A stretch of 64,000 bases of DNA from Limnephilus marmoratus (taxonomy: Eukaryota; Arthropoda; Insecta; Trichoptera; Limnephilidae), in NCBI GenBank assembly GCA_917880885.1, contig OU862916.1, positions 55,216,831 through 55,280,830 of the forward strand, written 5' to 3'. The position numbers and the translations under genes were made by a program. Positions 32,288-42,482 of the stretch are shown one piece after another (position 1 is the first letter of the stretch; each line of letters begins with the position of its first letter). The notes beneath the pieces are model-generated. The model saw only the letters and a list, made by a program, of their open reading frames with translations. It made no database searches and was not told where the DNA came from.

Positions 32288-33378
32288 CAGTGGCGTAGCT
32301 AGGAGGAGGCGACGGGGGTGGGATGTGGGGTGGCACCCGACGGTGAAAAAAACTTAAAGAGGTGGAATATTGCCACAATAATATTTTACACGTTTTACAC
32401 TGTCTTGTCATCTGTGTCATTCTCATTTCTTTCGTACATTGTGATTGACGTGAACTCGTGAAGTGAATTGCTACCTATTGATTGTCGTGTGTTAGTGAAA
32501 AAGTTGTTATTCTGTAAGGGTTTTTAAAAGTGTTGAAAGACATATTTCGAAAAACAAGACAGGTGGATTGGATAGTTCATTTTTTGTAATGAACTCAAAA
32601 CCTGAATACAATTAAAACGGAATCGATACATAACTGACTGAAAAAAAATGATCAATCATCTGTATCTTTTTTCTGTATTTCATTATTGCATGTAGGTACA
32701 TAAATATATAGGGTGTCCGGGGGTAAAGTGCATTATTTTCGGGAGGTGGTTCTACATGATAGCAGGAGTAAAAAAGTTTAACAACTTTTTCTGAAATTCA
32801 AACATTTTTTTCCCACACTAAAAGACGTACGTACTAAAAAACCTTAGTGTGAGGTACGATCTTACTTGCTGAGAGCCTGCCGGGCGCCCGACTCGATTGT
32901 GATTGGCCCGTATCGTAACAGCGAAATATAATAAATCTGGCCGCACACGCCGGACTAATTGTATCGTTTAATTCAAAACTACCCCTAAAAGTTGGAATTT
33001 CGAAAAAAGGTATATATCTTTTTTACTTGTACAATCACGTAGAATCACATCCCGAAGTTAATGCACTTTACCCCCGGACACCTATAATTAAGGAAAAATA
33101 AGTTATTTGGAGGATTTCGAAAAATTTCTTCATTTGGCTGGGGTAGTTTTGTTGTTAATTCGTCAATCAAATGTAAGAGCGCCCCAGATTTCGTTCAGTT
33201 GTCGACTCTTTAAATAAGAGGTCACCCTCGCATTGCTGGCGCCGCCAATCATAATACCTAAATTATTTTCTTTAACATTAGGTAGGACATTATACAAAAT
33301 TTAGTATGAGGATTACTAATTCTTGGGGTGACACCACGCTGTCCGTACCGGGTACCACTCATGTTAGCTACGCCACTG
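32288..33378. mobile_element. hAT-like non-autonomous element, about 1.09 kb
   Basis: The ends are inverted repeats CAGTGGCGTAGCTA (32,288-32,301 and complement 33,365-33,378), a terminus widely seen in animal hAT-type MITEs. The flanking 8-mers CCACTGAC and CAACTGAT agree at 6 of 8 positions, consistent with an aged 8-bp hAT target duplication. No transposase frame. It carries a smaller TIR element at 32,711-33,082. Confidence 0.65.
32711..33082. mobile_element. TIR element nested in the hAT-like element
   Basis: The ends are GGTGTCCGGGGGTAAAGTGC and its complement, 20 bp or more, with TA on each side (32,709-32,710 and 33,083-33,084), offset by one G on the left. About 370 bp, no coding. 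The TA flanks fit a Tc1/mariner-type MITE. Its insertion post-dates the surrounding element. Confidence 0.65.
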
Positions 33379-34144
33379 CAACTGATATAGCAGTATGTAG
33401 CAGCAACTTATATAGTAGGTATGCTTGGTTGCGTAATTTTAGTATGGAATCGTGATTCTTTGTATGAATTCATTGGAAAACACGCTGAAAACGGCAAATT
33501 TAGACTCATTGGCTAAAATCACTTTGCCATGAAATTGGTAATGTTATGCTAGCGAGCCGAGTTGAACATATATTTTATGGCTAACGTTTTAGTTGGCTCG
33601 GTGTTACATTTAGAAGCATGAAGAAATCCACTCATTAAATTTCATAAAATATCACACATAATTAGTAATAAAACCAAGCCACTAAGTGAAATATATTAAT
33701 TCGCGGTGTGTTGACATCGGACGCGGTTGCCACGGATGTGTGATTTTCAAATAATGTGGCTATTGAATTAATCTCACAAATTATTTTAATTTTATTTATT
33801 TACTCAGATTCTTTGCTTTTTATGTTTGTTTGGATGCATAAAATTTAATTTTATGAAGTTGTAACATAATAATTAGAAAACTGAATAAGAATGTCCATTT
33901 TTATGAACAAAAATAAACATCACACTCAAAAGTAAAAACTGCATTTTTTATGTTGCCTTGATTCAGCAATATTTTAGAATTTTTTTTCCTAATGAAAAAA
34001 TATTTTAAATATAAATTGAAATATTGATTGTATATCAGTCAAATAACCCAGATAAACCCCATTTCCTTCACTATCGTAGTGGTTTTCTTTTTATAAATAG
34101 TTGCAGCCGCTTCTACAAACCACTTTTTTATTACAATAGTTTCA
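33379..34144. other. Unassigned
   Basis: No gene or repeat is recognised. Confidence 0.3.
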
Positions 34145-34568
34145 TACAGGAGGCCCTGAAAAAATAATTTCCCTCAGAGTGTATGTCATCTTTGGAAATG
34201 CTTTATGGAGGGTATTTTAAAGGAAAGGAAGTTCTGGGAAGACAAAAGGTATGAGAGGAGGTCAGTATGTCCAGGAGTGACGGACGTATTACTCCATCCC
34301 TCTCATTGCAGTGCAACGCGATAGGTCGAGAGAACCCTGCTGGAGAGGCCAAATGGTCTCCTTCAACCAGTCTCTCCCGATCCGGCCCGCAACGCAGTAA
34401 GTGAGTTGACTCATCCGCCGCCAACAACAAACCTCACTCCATGATCTCGGGCACCCCTGCATAGCCATCAAACTTAGCGAACAACTTGGGTGACCTATGG
34501 CAGAAGTGTTGGTTATCCAATAAATGGACCCCGGGGCGGCGGTACCCATACCCCCCCTCCCAAATTTA
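34145..34568 (-). repeat. Retroposon B, minus-strand copy
   Basis: Read on the minus strand it has the family head (GGGAGGGGGGTATGGGTACC, then CGCCGCCCCGGGGTCCATTT), CCCGAGATCATGGAGTGAGG, TCGGGAGAGACTGG, ATACGTCCGTCACTCCTGG and GGCCTCCTGTATGAAACT. A clear A tail is missing at 34,145. Confidence 0.7.
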
Positions 34569-35189
34569 CTACCAACCCGTACTTATAGTTTTCTGGGCCA
34601 GGTCATTCATCATCTACCGACACCACGTGTTCTTTGTTCACCTTGAAAATAATTAGGAAAAAACTTCATAAGTATTAGTTTAGTTAAACTAAAGAACGGT
34701 GCCTGAAATACAGTTTGCATGACACCAGCTAACAATTTGTTAGTAGAACTTAGACCTATGGAAAAGAAGTATTCAAGGAAAACTTGTTTAAATATTATTG
34801 CAGATTAAAAGAGACTTCTTTTGTCAGCGAAGGTCAACACTTACCATTTACCTGTTCTTCCACTCGATGCACACTCCATTATTTATTTGGTTTTATTGTT
34901 TTTTAGTGGCGAGTGCAGTGTGAGCTTTTATTCGTCTTACTAACCATAGCCGTATGTGGCCTGACGTAATTGCAATATGCATGTATATGCATTCAATGTA
35001 AAGCTTTGTACAATGATACGAAATAATTGCTTTTATCATGTACAATAATAATTGTCATGAAGCACACAGCTCAAGGAATGCAACCAAAACTTTTACCAGT
35101 TAACTCTTTCTAAACCAATGTCGGTAAACAATACACATTATTAGCCACATTACAATCGAGACATCGACACTCACAATACTCGAAATAGC
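34569..35189. other. Unassigned
   Basis: No feature is recognised. Confidence 0.3.
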
Positions 35190-35345
35190 AATAAAATCAG
35201 CAAACCTCAAATACACACTACAAAATATGGGCTAAAATCTCTGAAATATTTTGCCTACAATATAATTCGCTTCCAGATATGTAGAAGGGAATCCATCAAA
35301 ATAAAATATTTTTTAAGTTTAAGAACGAAACTATGTAATTTTCTT
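35190..35345 (+). pseudogene. Possible non-LTR RT C-terminal remnant
   Basis: One frame reads TKYGLKSLKYFAYNI, then after a shift NSLPDM, a stop, KGIHQNKIFFKFKNETM. This parallels the tail block of Jockey/CR1-like ORF2 (FNFLAPKIFNNLP...FK). It is badly degraded. The plausible 3' UTR continues at 36,106-36,268, beyond an inserted RTE-like fragment. Confidence 0.4.
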
Positions 35346-35503
35346 GTCATGTTCTATTCTGTCTCATTTCTTTTTCTCTCCCTTTCTTTTCCATTTATTT
35401 GCAATCATCCATAATAGTTATTTTTTATTTATTTGTTTAACATTGTTGTTTGTTCTAATTAACCTGTCTTTTATTTTTCGTCCATATTGTAACTAACTAA
35501 TCA
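35346..35503. other. T-rich sequence, possibly 3' UTR of the remnant above
   Basis: Pyrimidine-rich (TTTCTTTTTCTCTCCC and similar), no frame. It resembles the T-rich 3' UTR that follows the RT tail at 6.2 kb. Confidence 0.3.
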
Positions 35504-36103
35504 TCATCCTTCACGCCGTTTTCCGCAGGGGTAGGCAGAGAGGACGGACCGCCAAATATCCCGGTCTTGGCACACATTCCTTGCCTCGTTTACATTCATA
35601 CAACGTCTCATACATGCTCTTCTATTATTCTGACTCTTGACATAGCCCCACTCAAGTATCTGATTCACTTGGTCGTGCCATGTCTTTCTTGGGCGTCGTC
35701 GACTTCTTCTACCATTCACATTTGCGTCATATATTCTCCTTAGGGAACGTACCCATACTATGTGACCAACTTTTTGCAATTTTTAACCCCCCCCCCCCCC
35801 CGGTGACCAAAATCCTAAGCAACCCGCCGCTCATTTGTATGGAGCGTGACATTTTGAAGACCCCCCCCCTAAACGTGTCACGTAGTATGGGTACGTTCCC
35901 TTACACCCTTTCCTCGTTCATTTGCTCTACATGCCCAAACTATCGCAGCGTCCCTTTCTTAATCTTACACATCACGCTTACATCAGCCTTGCATTCTTTG
36001 CTGTTCTCCACGTTTTTCACACGATCATACATGGTTTTACCACACATTCGTCTCAGGGATCTCATTTCTACAGCATTCAGTCTTATTCCATACTGAAATC
36101 ATA
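35504..36103 (-). pseudogene. RTE-like non-LTR RT C-terminus, split by a MITE
   Basis: The minus strand reads YGIRLNAVEMRSLRRMCGKT, MYDRVKNVENSKECKADV, then KKGTLR-stop-FGHVEQMNEERV. Beyond the insertion it reads RRIYDANVNGRRSRRRPRKT, WHDQVNQILEWGYVKSQNNR and VCQDRDIWRSVLSAYPCGKR. Both halves belong to the C-terminus of an RTE-like or related non-LTR pol (NAVEMRSLRRM-CG, WFGHVEQM with Trp changed to stop, GRP-R-W, DRD-WRSV-SAYP-GK). A one-base frameshift lies at the junction. It is 5'-truncated and ends in TGATGAT. The exact clade is uncertain. Confidence 0.7.
35743..35900. mobile_element. 158-bp MITE with TTA target duplication
   Basis: The ends are GGGAACGTACCCATACTATG and CGTAGTATGGGTACGTTCCC, inverted over about 24 bp with one mismatch, flanked on both sides by TTA (35,740-35,742 and 35,901-35,903). 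A 3-bp TTA duplication fits PIF/Harbinger-type elements. The inside has two C runs of 9-16 bp. It interrupts the RTE-like pseudogene, and removing it with one TTA restores a contiguous RT tail apart from the one-base shift. Confidence 0.75.
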
Positions 36104-36105
36104 GT

Positions 36106-36268
36106 GAAATTTATATTTTTAATATCAAAATGCCCATGTAAAATTGTAACTATTTCCTCCCACTTATTAATTGTATGTTCGACCCGTCCTAAAATGAGTT
36201 CTGTAACTCATCGAGATTGCCCTAGCAAAGAAATAAAAGCAATAAAAAATAAAATAAATGTATATATA
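36106..36268 (+). repeat. Probable non-LTR 3' end
   Basis: It holds a 7-bp hairpin ATGAGTT-CTGT-AACTCAT (near 36,194-36,211) and an A-rich end, AAATAAAAGCAATAAAAAATAAAATAAAT. It may be the displaced 3' end of the remnant at 35,190-35,345. Confidence 0.4.
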
Positions 36269-36610
36269 CACCGGTAGATTTTTTTTACAAATAACTCTGT
36301 CATAAATTTATTAGTAAGCTTTATTATCCTTCTTTGGCAAAACGATTTTATTGTGGTGTTGGCACTAATAGCCTTTAAGCTTTAGATGGCAAATAAACTT
36401 AATCACAAATGTTCTTAAGTAATTAAAAAAATCCGACGACACTAGTGTTGGGTAGGACACGATATCAGGATGAGTTTGTATGAGGTACTCAAATATTGAA
36501 ATGAGGTGTTGAGGTGTCCCACCTCATTTGAGGTGAGGTGTTACAAAATATTTTCGCTTACGGGGGGGGGCTGGTTTTTTTCCTTCAGCTTGATTTTCTT
36601 GGTTCAGAGG

Positions 36611-36662
36611 TGTTGGTTTTCTAATAAATACCGGGGTGGCGGTACCCATACCCGCCTCCCGT
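36611..36662 (-). repeat. Retroposon B head fragment inside the hAT-like element
   Basis: The minus strand reads GGGAGGCGGGTATGGGTACC, then GCCACCCCGGTATTTATTAG and AAAACCAACACC. This matches only the first 60 bp or so of retroposon B. Confidence 0.6.
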
Positions 36663-36831
36663 GTCTGTTATTTTTGTAATACGAAAAATGGATATAAAAA
36701 AGGCCTACCCCCTCCCCCCTTCACCACCTCTGATCCCCTCCCTGCACCCCCCTCTGATCCCCCCCCCTCTTATCCCTCCCCCTCCTCAGCAACCCCCTCC
36801 ACCTCATCTCAACACTGCCTCATCCTCCCTC

Positions 36832-37775
36832 CCTTGGGGGAGCTGTTGGGACTCTTGTGCGGTATTTACATAACATATAACAATAAGTAAATAAATAAAA
36901 AATATTATTTTTTTTGGAGCAGTTGGTACTGTTGTGCGGTATTCACTTATCAATACATAAATTTACAATAAAAAATATTTAGAATAAAAAAAAAATTTAA
37001 GCAGTTGGGACTGTTGTGTTCATAAATTATTGTTTTGTGTATTCACATAACAATAATTTACAATAAAAAAATATTTAAAAAAAATAAAATTTTCGAGCAG
37101 TTGTGACTCTTGTGCTCATAAATTATTGTTTTGTGTATTCACATAACAATAATTTACAATAAAAAAATATTTCAAAAAAAATTTTTTTTCGAGCAGTTGG
37201 GACTCTTGTGCTCATAAATTATTGTTTTGTGTATTCACATAACGATAATTTACAATAAAAAAAATTTTCGAAAAAAAAATTTTTTTGGAGCGGTTGGGAC
37301 TCTTGTGCTCATAAATTATTGTTTTGTGTATTCACATAACAATAATTTACAATAAAAAAAAAAATTAAAAAAAAAAAAAATTCGAGCAGTTGGGACTCTT
37401 GTGCTCATAAATTATTGTTTTGTGTTTTCACATAAGAATAATTTACAATAAAAAAAAATTTCGAAAAAAAAAAATTTTTTGGAGCGGTTGGGACTCTTGT
37501 GCTCATAAATTATTGTTTTGTGTATTCACATAACAATAATTTACAATAAAAAAAAAATTAAAAAAAAAAAAAAAATTCGAGCAGTTGGGACTCTTGTGCT
37601 CATAAATTATTGTAATGTGTATTCACATAACAATAATTTACAATAAAAAAATATTTAAAAAAAAATTTTTTTTTGGAGCAGTTGGTACTCTTGTGCGGTA
37701 TTCACTTAGCAATAATTTAGAATAAAAAAATAAAAAACAAAAATTTCGGAGCAGTTGGGACGCTTCTGCGGTATT
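36832..37775 (+). repeat. Tandem satellite, eleven units of about 75-100 bp
   Basis: The core GAGCAGTTGGGACTCTTGTG recurs at about 36,840, 36,919, 36,999, 37,095, 37,191, 37,289, 37,384, 37,481, 37,579, 37,675 and 37,751. It is followed by CTCATAAATTATTGTTTTGT, GTATTCACATAACAATAATT and a variable A/T run. Central units alternate between GAGCAGTTG and GAGCGGTTG with matching differences in the A/T run, giving a dimer of about 195 bp. The outer units are shorter and more diverged (GTGCGGTATTCACTT), as expected for array edges. Confidence 0.85.
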
Positions 37776-38059
37776 CACAATATATGAATTGGCTTACCCC
37801 ATCACCACCTCACGGTTCTAATACAAAAATGTCATAGAATATACAAACACTTCACGCCTCACCACCTCATACATTTGTCCCAAACTATGCGTGACATGAC
37901 ATGTAGTTTAATACATCAACCACTTCACACCTCACCTCGTATTTGTCCCATACGTGACAACGTGACATGACATGTAGTCCAATACAACTCGAACCTCACC
38001 TCATATTTGTCCCGTACATGACATGAATGTAGTCCAACAAAACAAACCACCTCACACCT

Positions 38060-38116
38060 CATATTTTGTCCCTCCTTCATATTTGTAGTAATACAAATAT
38101 GAAGGGGGGACAAAGA
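38060..38116. repeat. Hairpin within the hAT-like right end
   Basis: CCTCCTTCATATTTGTA and its complement TACAAATATGAAGGGGG face each other across 4 nt (about 38,073-38,110). It lies among the subterminal ACCTCA words. Confidence 0.6.
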
Positions 38117-38222
38117 AAAAGAGTTGGTACAAATACATATTGTGAGGTGGGGGGACATTTTACGTGTTTGTATGGGACATTTGAGGTGCCTCTTGTATGA
38201 GGTACTCAACACTAGACGACAC

Positions 38223-38859
38223 AGGATTAAGTAATCACACAAAATTATAATTAATTTATTTATGTGTTTCGAAATTCCGATTTTGTTACACTTTAGAAGA
38301 CTTTAAAAAAATCCATGTTATATAATATATAGGCACCTAGGTATATATTATATCAGTTGATCAACTAATTACGAATGGTTGCCGGGATGCATTTTCTAAT
38401 AATTAACATCTAAAATTGCACAATTTCTGTTTATTTCACAACAAAGAAGACAATACATTTGTCGTTTTCAGGTTGCTGAAAAGCCATTGTTTTAATGATA
38501 AGGACATTTAATTGTTAGGCAAAATGACCGCACGTATAACAATAATTATAAACTACACAAGGACGTGATAGATGCTGGAAAAGAGATTAAAAACATACCG
38601 ACCTAATAAGTATGTATGTATGTTGTACGTATTATGAAAACCAGTTGACTAGCTTATTGGGTCTGGAGTTCTAGCATGGACGATAGATAAAATCCTATAT
38701 CAATAGAATATTGACCAAATCCGTCATCTATGGCCAGTTATCAATATTTGCGATCACGGTCAACAATTGGTAAGAGATATTCCGACCTCCCAGGAAGACA
38801 TTTATTTTATAATGTTCACTAGTATGAACTCTAGGTTTTGGTGGCTACTTTTTTGAAAA
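38223..38859. other. Unassigned
   Basis: No feature is recognised. Confidence 0.3.
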
Positions 38860-39232
38860 TCCATACTAATATTATAAATGCCAAAGTGCGTGCGTTTGTT
38901 TGTAACGCTTTCACGCCTAAACAACTAAACCGATTTCAAAAATTCTTTCACCAATATAAAGCTACATTATCAGCAAGTAACATAGGCTGTATATAATGGT
39001 TCTCTCTGCTCTGGCGGTATGAAAGTTGTATAAATGAAAATGTGTGAATTTCATTCATTTTAGCGGCAGGGAGGAAAGGTGAGGGGAAGGTGAGGTTCGT
39101 GGAGAGGGAAGAGACAAGGGAGGGGGAAGGCAGTGAAGGTGGAAGGGATCGGGGACGCACGGGAAAGGACATGCAGGGAGAATTAATTTATTTCATTGAA
39201 TGGCATTGCAAAGCATGCCGGGTACCGGCTAG
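38860..39232 (+). mobile_element. Non-autonomous Helitron, 373 bp, with clean ends
   Basis: Starts TCCATACTAATATTATAAAT right after an A and ends GCCGGGTACCGGCTAG right before a T. The last 16 nt form the diagnostic 3' hairpin (GCCGG 39,217-39,221, loop GTA, CCGGC 39,225-39,229), then CTAG. The CATACTAATATTATAAATGC opening is characteristic of insect Helitron-like repeats. The middle holds a purine-rich G/A tract (39,066-39,155). No Rep/helicase frame. Confidence 0.85.
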
Positions 39233-39923
39233 TATTAAATAAAATAGAGCAAACAAAAAAGTTAACTTCAAAATTAAACGATTTCTGGTTATTTGTTCAA
39301 AATTGGATATGGATAACCACAAAGTATGAAATTATTTCTTTGGAACTTTTTTAATGAATAATTGGTAGATATTCAATAAGGGTGACTATTTATAATCAAA
39401 ACTATTATGTATTTAGTTATGGTAGGTGAACGTGTAAGGTATTCGTAAGCTAGAAGCGATTAGCATAATAATGTAAGCAAGTGTACGCTGTACAGTGTAC
39501 AGTGTACAACAGAGCGCGGTAAACAGTGCGGGGACATACGAGTACATGTATCCGTTTGGGACGAATGATTTTTTGTGTCGGCTATTTAAATCGTATCGCT
39601 CAACACATTGTGTTATATTGAAAACACACGGCCACTCCCAGAGATACAAACCTCAATTTTTGTACTGCAATTACTTATGAATTATGAATAATGACATGTT
39701 AATACTTTATATAAATTTATACGAATGATGAAGTAACCATTAAAAATACGTTACTTTTTTTTCTAAAATTGTTATTATTGGTATGATAAAATAACTTTAG
39801 AAATTGTCTTTTTTTGATCGGGATCGGTGAATCGCCATTATCCGATTGACAATGTAATAAAACATTGTCCATTACTCGAAAATTAACGAATACATAAAAC
39901 AAATGTAAAAGGTTCCTTGTTTA
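39233..39923. other. Unassigned; short GTACAG repeats near 39,485
   Basis: CGCTGTACAGTGTACAGTGT is a short local repeat. The rest is unassigned. Confidence 0.35.
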
Positions 39924-40013
39924 AAAACACTTTATTTTATTTATATCTTGTCCCGATGAAGGTTGGGATCAACCGAAACCAGTCAACGTTTATAAATAAA
40001 ATAAAGTGGTTTT
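39924..40013 (+). mobile_element. Foldback with hammerhead-like motif, copy 4
   Basis: The outer arms ACTTTATTTTATTTATA (39,929-39,945) and TATAAATAAAATAAAGT (39,991-40,007) are perfect complements, extended to AAAAC..GTTTT with one indel. Between them lie CCGATGA (39,953-39,959), one extra A, a perfect GGTTG/CAACC stem with GGAT loop (39,961-39,974), GAAAC (39,975-39,979) and CAGTC. That is the hammerhead core order with C for U at one core position. Confidence 0.6.
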
Positions 40014-41504
40014 AATCAAATAAAGTTTTTCATTTCTATAATGTCAAGCCACAAAGTGTTTATTTTCTTCGATAGTAGAATAAATATTTATTTAAAGGTG
40101 GTAAGAGTTCAAGTTGTCGCAATTTTTTCCTAACAGCTTCCAAAAATAACATATAGTTAGTGAAATTGCAAGAGAGAACCTTCGATACCATAGTGAAAAA
40201 TGTTAAGCATGTTGTACCAAATATCATAGAAGTCAACCACAATAAAAGCTCCTATGAAATCTAGACAGCCATGAGGTATGAGCAAAAGGTATGTAAGTAT
40301 TTTTTGCTGCGGTGAGAGACTACCATTCGGCTTCTCAAAGTTCCTCAAACGGGATGTTATGTTACGAAAGACATACATACTAAAAAGCGTTCATCAAGCG
40401 TGGACTTCTGCCCATCAGAATGCGCCAATCAACAGAGAGACTCAACTGCTTATCAATGCTAAATCGACCAAGACAGTTTAGCCACTGTTTTTGACGCACG
40501 TAACAAAATGGTAAAACTACCTCCATGAACTTTTTCCACTTCTACTTTGAACTATTTCCTGACAACCTTTTCTAGTTGCACCAACAGAAACATTTTTAAA
40601 TCATCAATACGTACACTTCTGTTTCTATTGCTACTACTTGTTTTTATACATAATTTTTCTTTTTATCATTTCTAAATTTGTAATTTTATCAGTAATATAT
40701 AACCGTTTTGTGGAGACCATGCAAAATAAATACGTAAATATACAAGATTATAAAAAAATATATTTAATAGTTTAAATGGATCTTATACAGTGATATCATA
40801 ATTTAAGTCGAAAAATATCTACCCGGAGAGCCTTACTTAAAATGTCAAACGGGTAATGTTTCAATGTGAAGGTCCCGAAACGTGTCGAATAATAATTTCG
40901 CGCGAATGAAACGCTCAAGATTGATGGTGGGCGGAGTAAATTAAACCAAGAAAATTAGCCCAGTGTTATTATTATTGGCCATTGTCTTCGTTTCAATGAT
41001 CGATTTTATTTTTGATTTGTTTTTATAAAACGCCCTTTGTTATACTTTTGCAAGTTTGAGTTTAACAATACTTTGTAATTATGCGGTGCTAACAATACTT
41101 TGTAATTAGACGGTGATTTTTTTAATATACTTTCAATTAAAAACAACTTTCTGTATTTACGCATGTTAACTAGTAGTTACGACCCAGAACGAGTTTCAAA
41201 TATATTTTTTAGATATTTATTTTCGGATAAAATACTATTTTAAACCTTTACGTCTCCCAATGAACTGACGTTACAAGCTAAAAATAATCACTTGTCCTTT
41301 TTTTAAGTATTTTTTTTAGCAATTTGATTTTACAGAATTGAGTATTTTTCAGTTTGATCGTAAGAATACCACAAAATGAGGACAGAAAGAGTTGTACAAA
41401 ATTCACGATGCAACAACAACAAACAGCTGTAGCTTTTTTCAACTTGTTGCGTAGTTTTTATAATTATTTATAAATTATTGACTAAAAACATTTATTGTAT
41501 GTAC
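40014..41504. other. Unassigned, 1.5 kb
   Basis: Short overlapping open frames on both strands at 40.06-40.48 kb are not recognised. No repeats noticed. Confidence 0.3.
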
Positions 41505-41640
41505 TAGTCACAGAGAGAAGACGTACGTGATGTCAACGTACTAGTATATACTGTCTTTTACCTTCTCACATAAGACGTTTGAGAAGGAAAAGGACAATCG
41601 TCGATGTCATTACGTACGTCCTTTCTCTGGGACTATTTTA
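41505..41640. mobile_element. Short foldback MITE
   Basis: The left arm AGTCACAGAGAGAAGACGTA and the reverse complement of the right arm AGTCCCAGAGAAAGGACGTA pair over about 60 bp with scattered mismatches, meeting near 41,575. TA flanks both sides (GTACTA|GTCAC and GGGAC|TATTT). Confidence 0.6.
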
Positions 41641-42277
41641 TGCAAGTTATTTAATAGTAGGTATATATAACCAGATAATAAGGAGGAAGGATTTGAGATA
41701 ATAGTGCAGGTGCCAGTAATAATTTTCTTGAATTCTCAATTATTTTTAAACTCACAATTATTTTTCATGAAACGACAGGAAAGCTCACAGGAAATCATAA
41801 ACGGTTATTCCATTGATTTATTGTAGATATTAGGTACAACAATAACCATTATTTTGTTCATTTTAATGCCGTACACAGTGCGTGGGTTGTCGGAGCGCTC
41901 AAGTCAACATCCGGTAAGGCAGCGGACATTTCGCGGGTTTCTTTCTCGATTCTTCAACGTGTATCCGGTGTCGATGTTAATAAAAACACAACGTTAGGAT
42001 CAGTGTTTCCTGTGCAATGAACCGTACTATCAGACAAGCACACAAGGTACACGACCTGACGAAGTACTTAAAACAAAGTAGATACGTAATAATAAATAAT
42101 GATAAACAGCTAACTCGACATTATTGGAATGTACTAGGTACACAATAAAAGCTCCCACGCGATAATTATTTTTAACCTTGCAAGAAATATTATTATACGC
42201 ACGAGTAAGAAGGTATGTTATTTGAAGCCCTAAGGGATTTATGAAACAACAAGTTGCAATCATATTTTAAACTTCCT
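41641..42277. other. Unassigned; GC-richer block at 41,865-42,000
   Basis: 41,865-41,996 is a 43-codon ATG frame (MPYTVRGLSERSSQHPVRQR...) of higher GC than its surroundings, with a GTAAGG donor-like site at 41,912. It is not a recognised protein and could be chance. Confidence 0.2.
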
Positions 42278-42482
42278 CAAAGCCTTGGTAAATCATAACA
42301 TTATTATATTTGAATGTTAAATAATATTTTAGCTCACCTTGAGTCATTACTGACAGTGTTTTCATTTAAATCACGAAAAATAAATAATACAAATGTATAA
42401 AATGTCACCATGGCATGGGCGTAGCCAGGGGGGGGGGGGGTTGGGGGTTCAAATAATAATGTTATGATTTACCAAGGCTTTG
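42278..42482. repeat. 29-bp perfect inverted repeat spanning a hAT-like end
   Basis: CAAAGCCTTGGTAAATCATA (start of the arm at 42,278-42,306) is exactly repeated as its reverse complement at 42,454-42,482. One arm is outside and the other inside the element that begins at 42,414. Confidence 0.85.

Larger units (their letters stand above)
36443..38214. mobile_element. hAT-like element carrying a satellite array, 1.77 kb
   Basis: The ends are inverted TAGTGTTGGGTA (36,443-36,454) and TAGTGTTGAGTA (complement at 38,203-38,214). They are flanked by a perfect 8-bp duplication GACGACAC (36,435-36,442 and 38,215-38,222). End sequence and duplication length fit the hAT superfamily. Both subterminal regions are packed with ACCTCA/TGAGGT words, typical of transposase-binding subterminal repeats. 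No transposase is present. Inside are a retroposon B head fragment, C-rich runs and a tandem array of about 97-bp units. Confidence 0.8.

Noticed and set aside
36636..36890. Pro-rich 84-codon frame
   Set aside because: It arises from the C-rich low-complexity tract inside the hAT-like element.
36832..37775. CRISPR-like array
   Set aside because: The units are contiguous tandem repeats with no unique spacers, in insect-like DNA and inside a transposon.
41865..41996. 43-codon ATG frame with a donor-like GTAAGG as a host exon
   Set aside because: Too short, no acceptor or partner exon, no recognised peptide.
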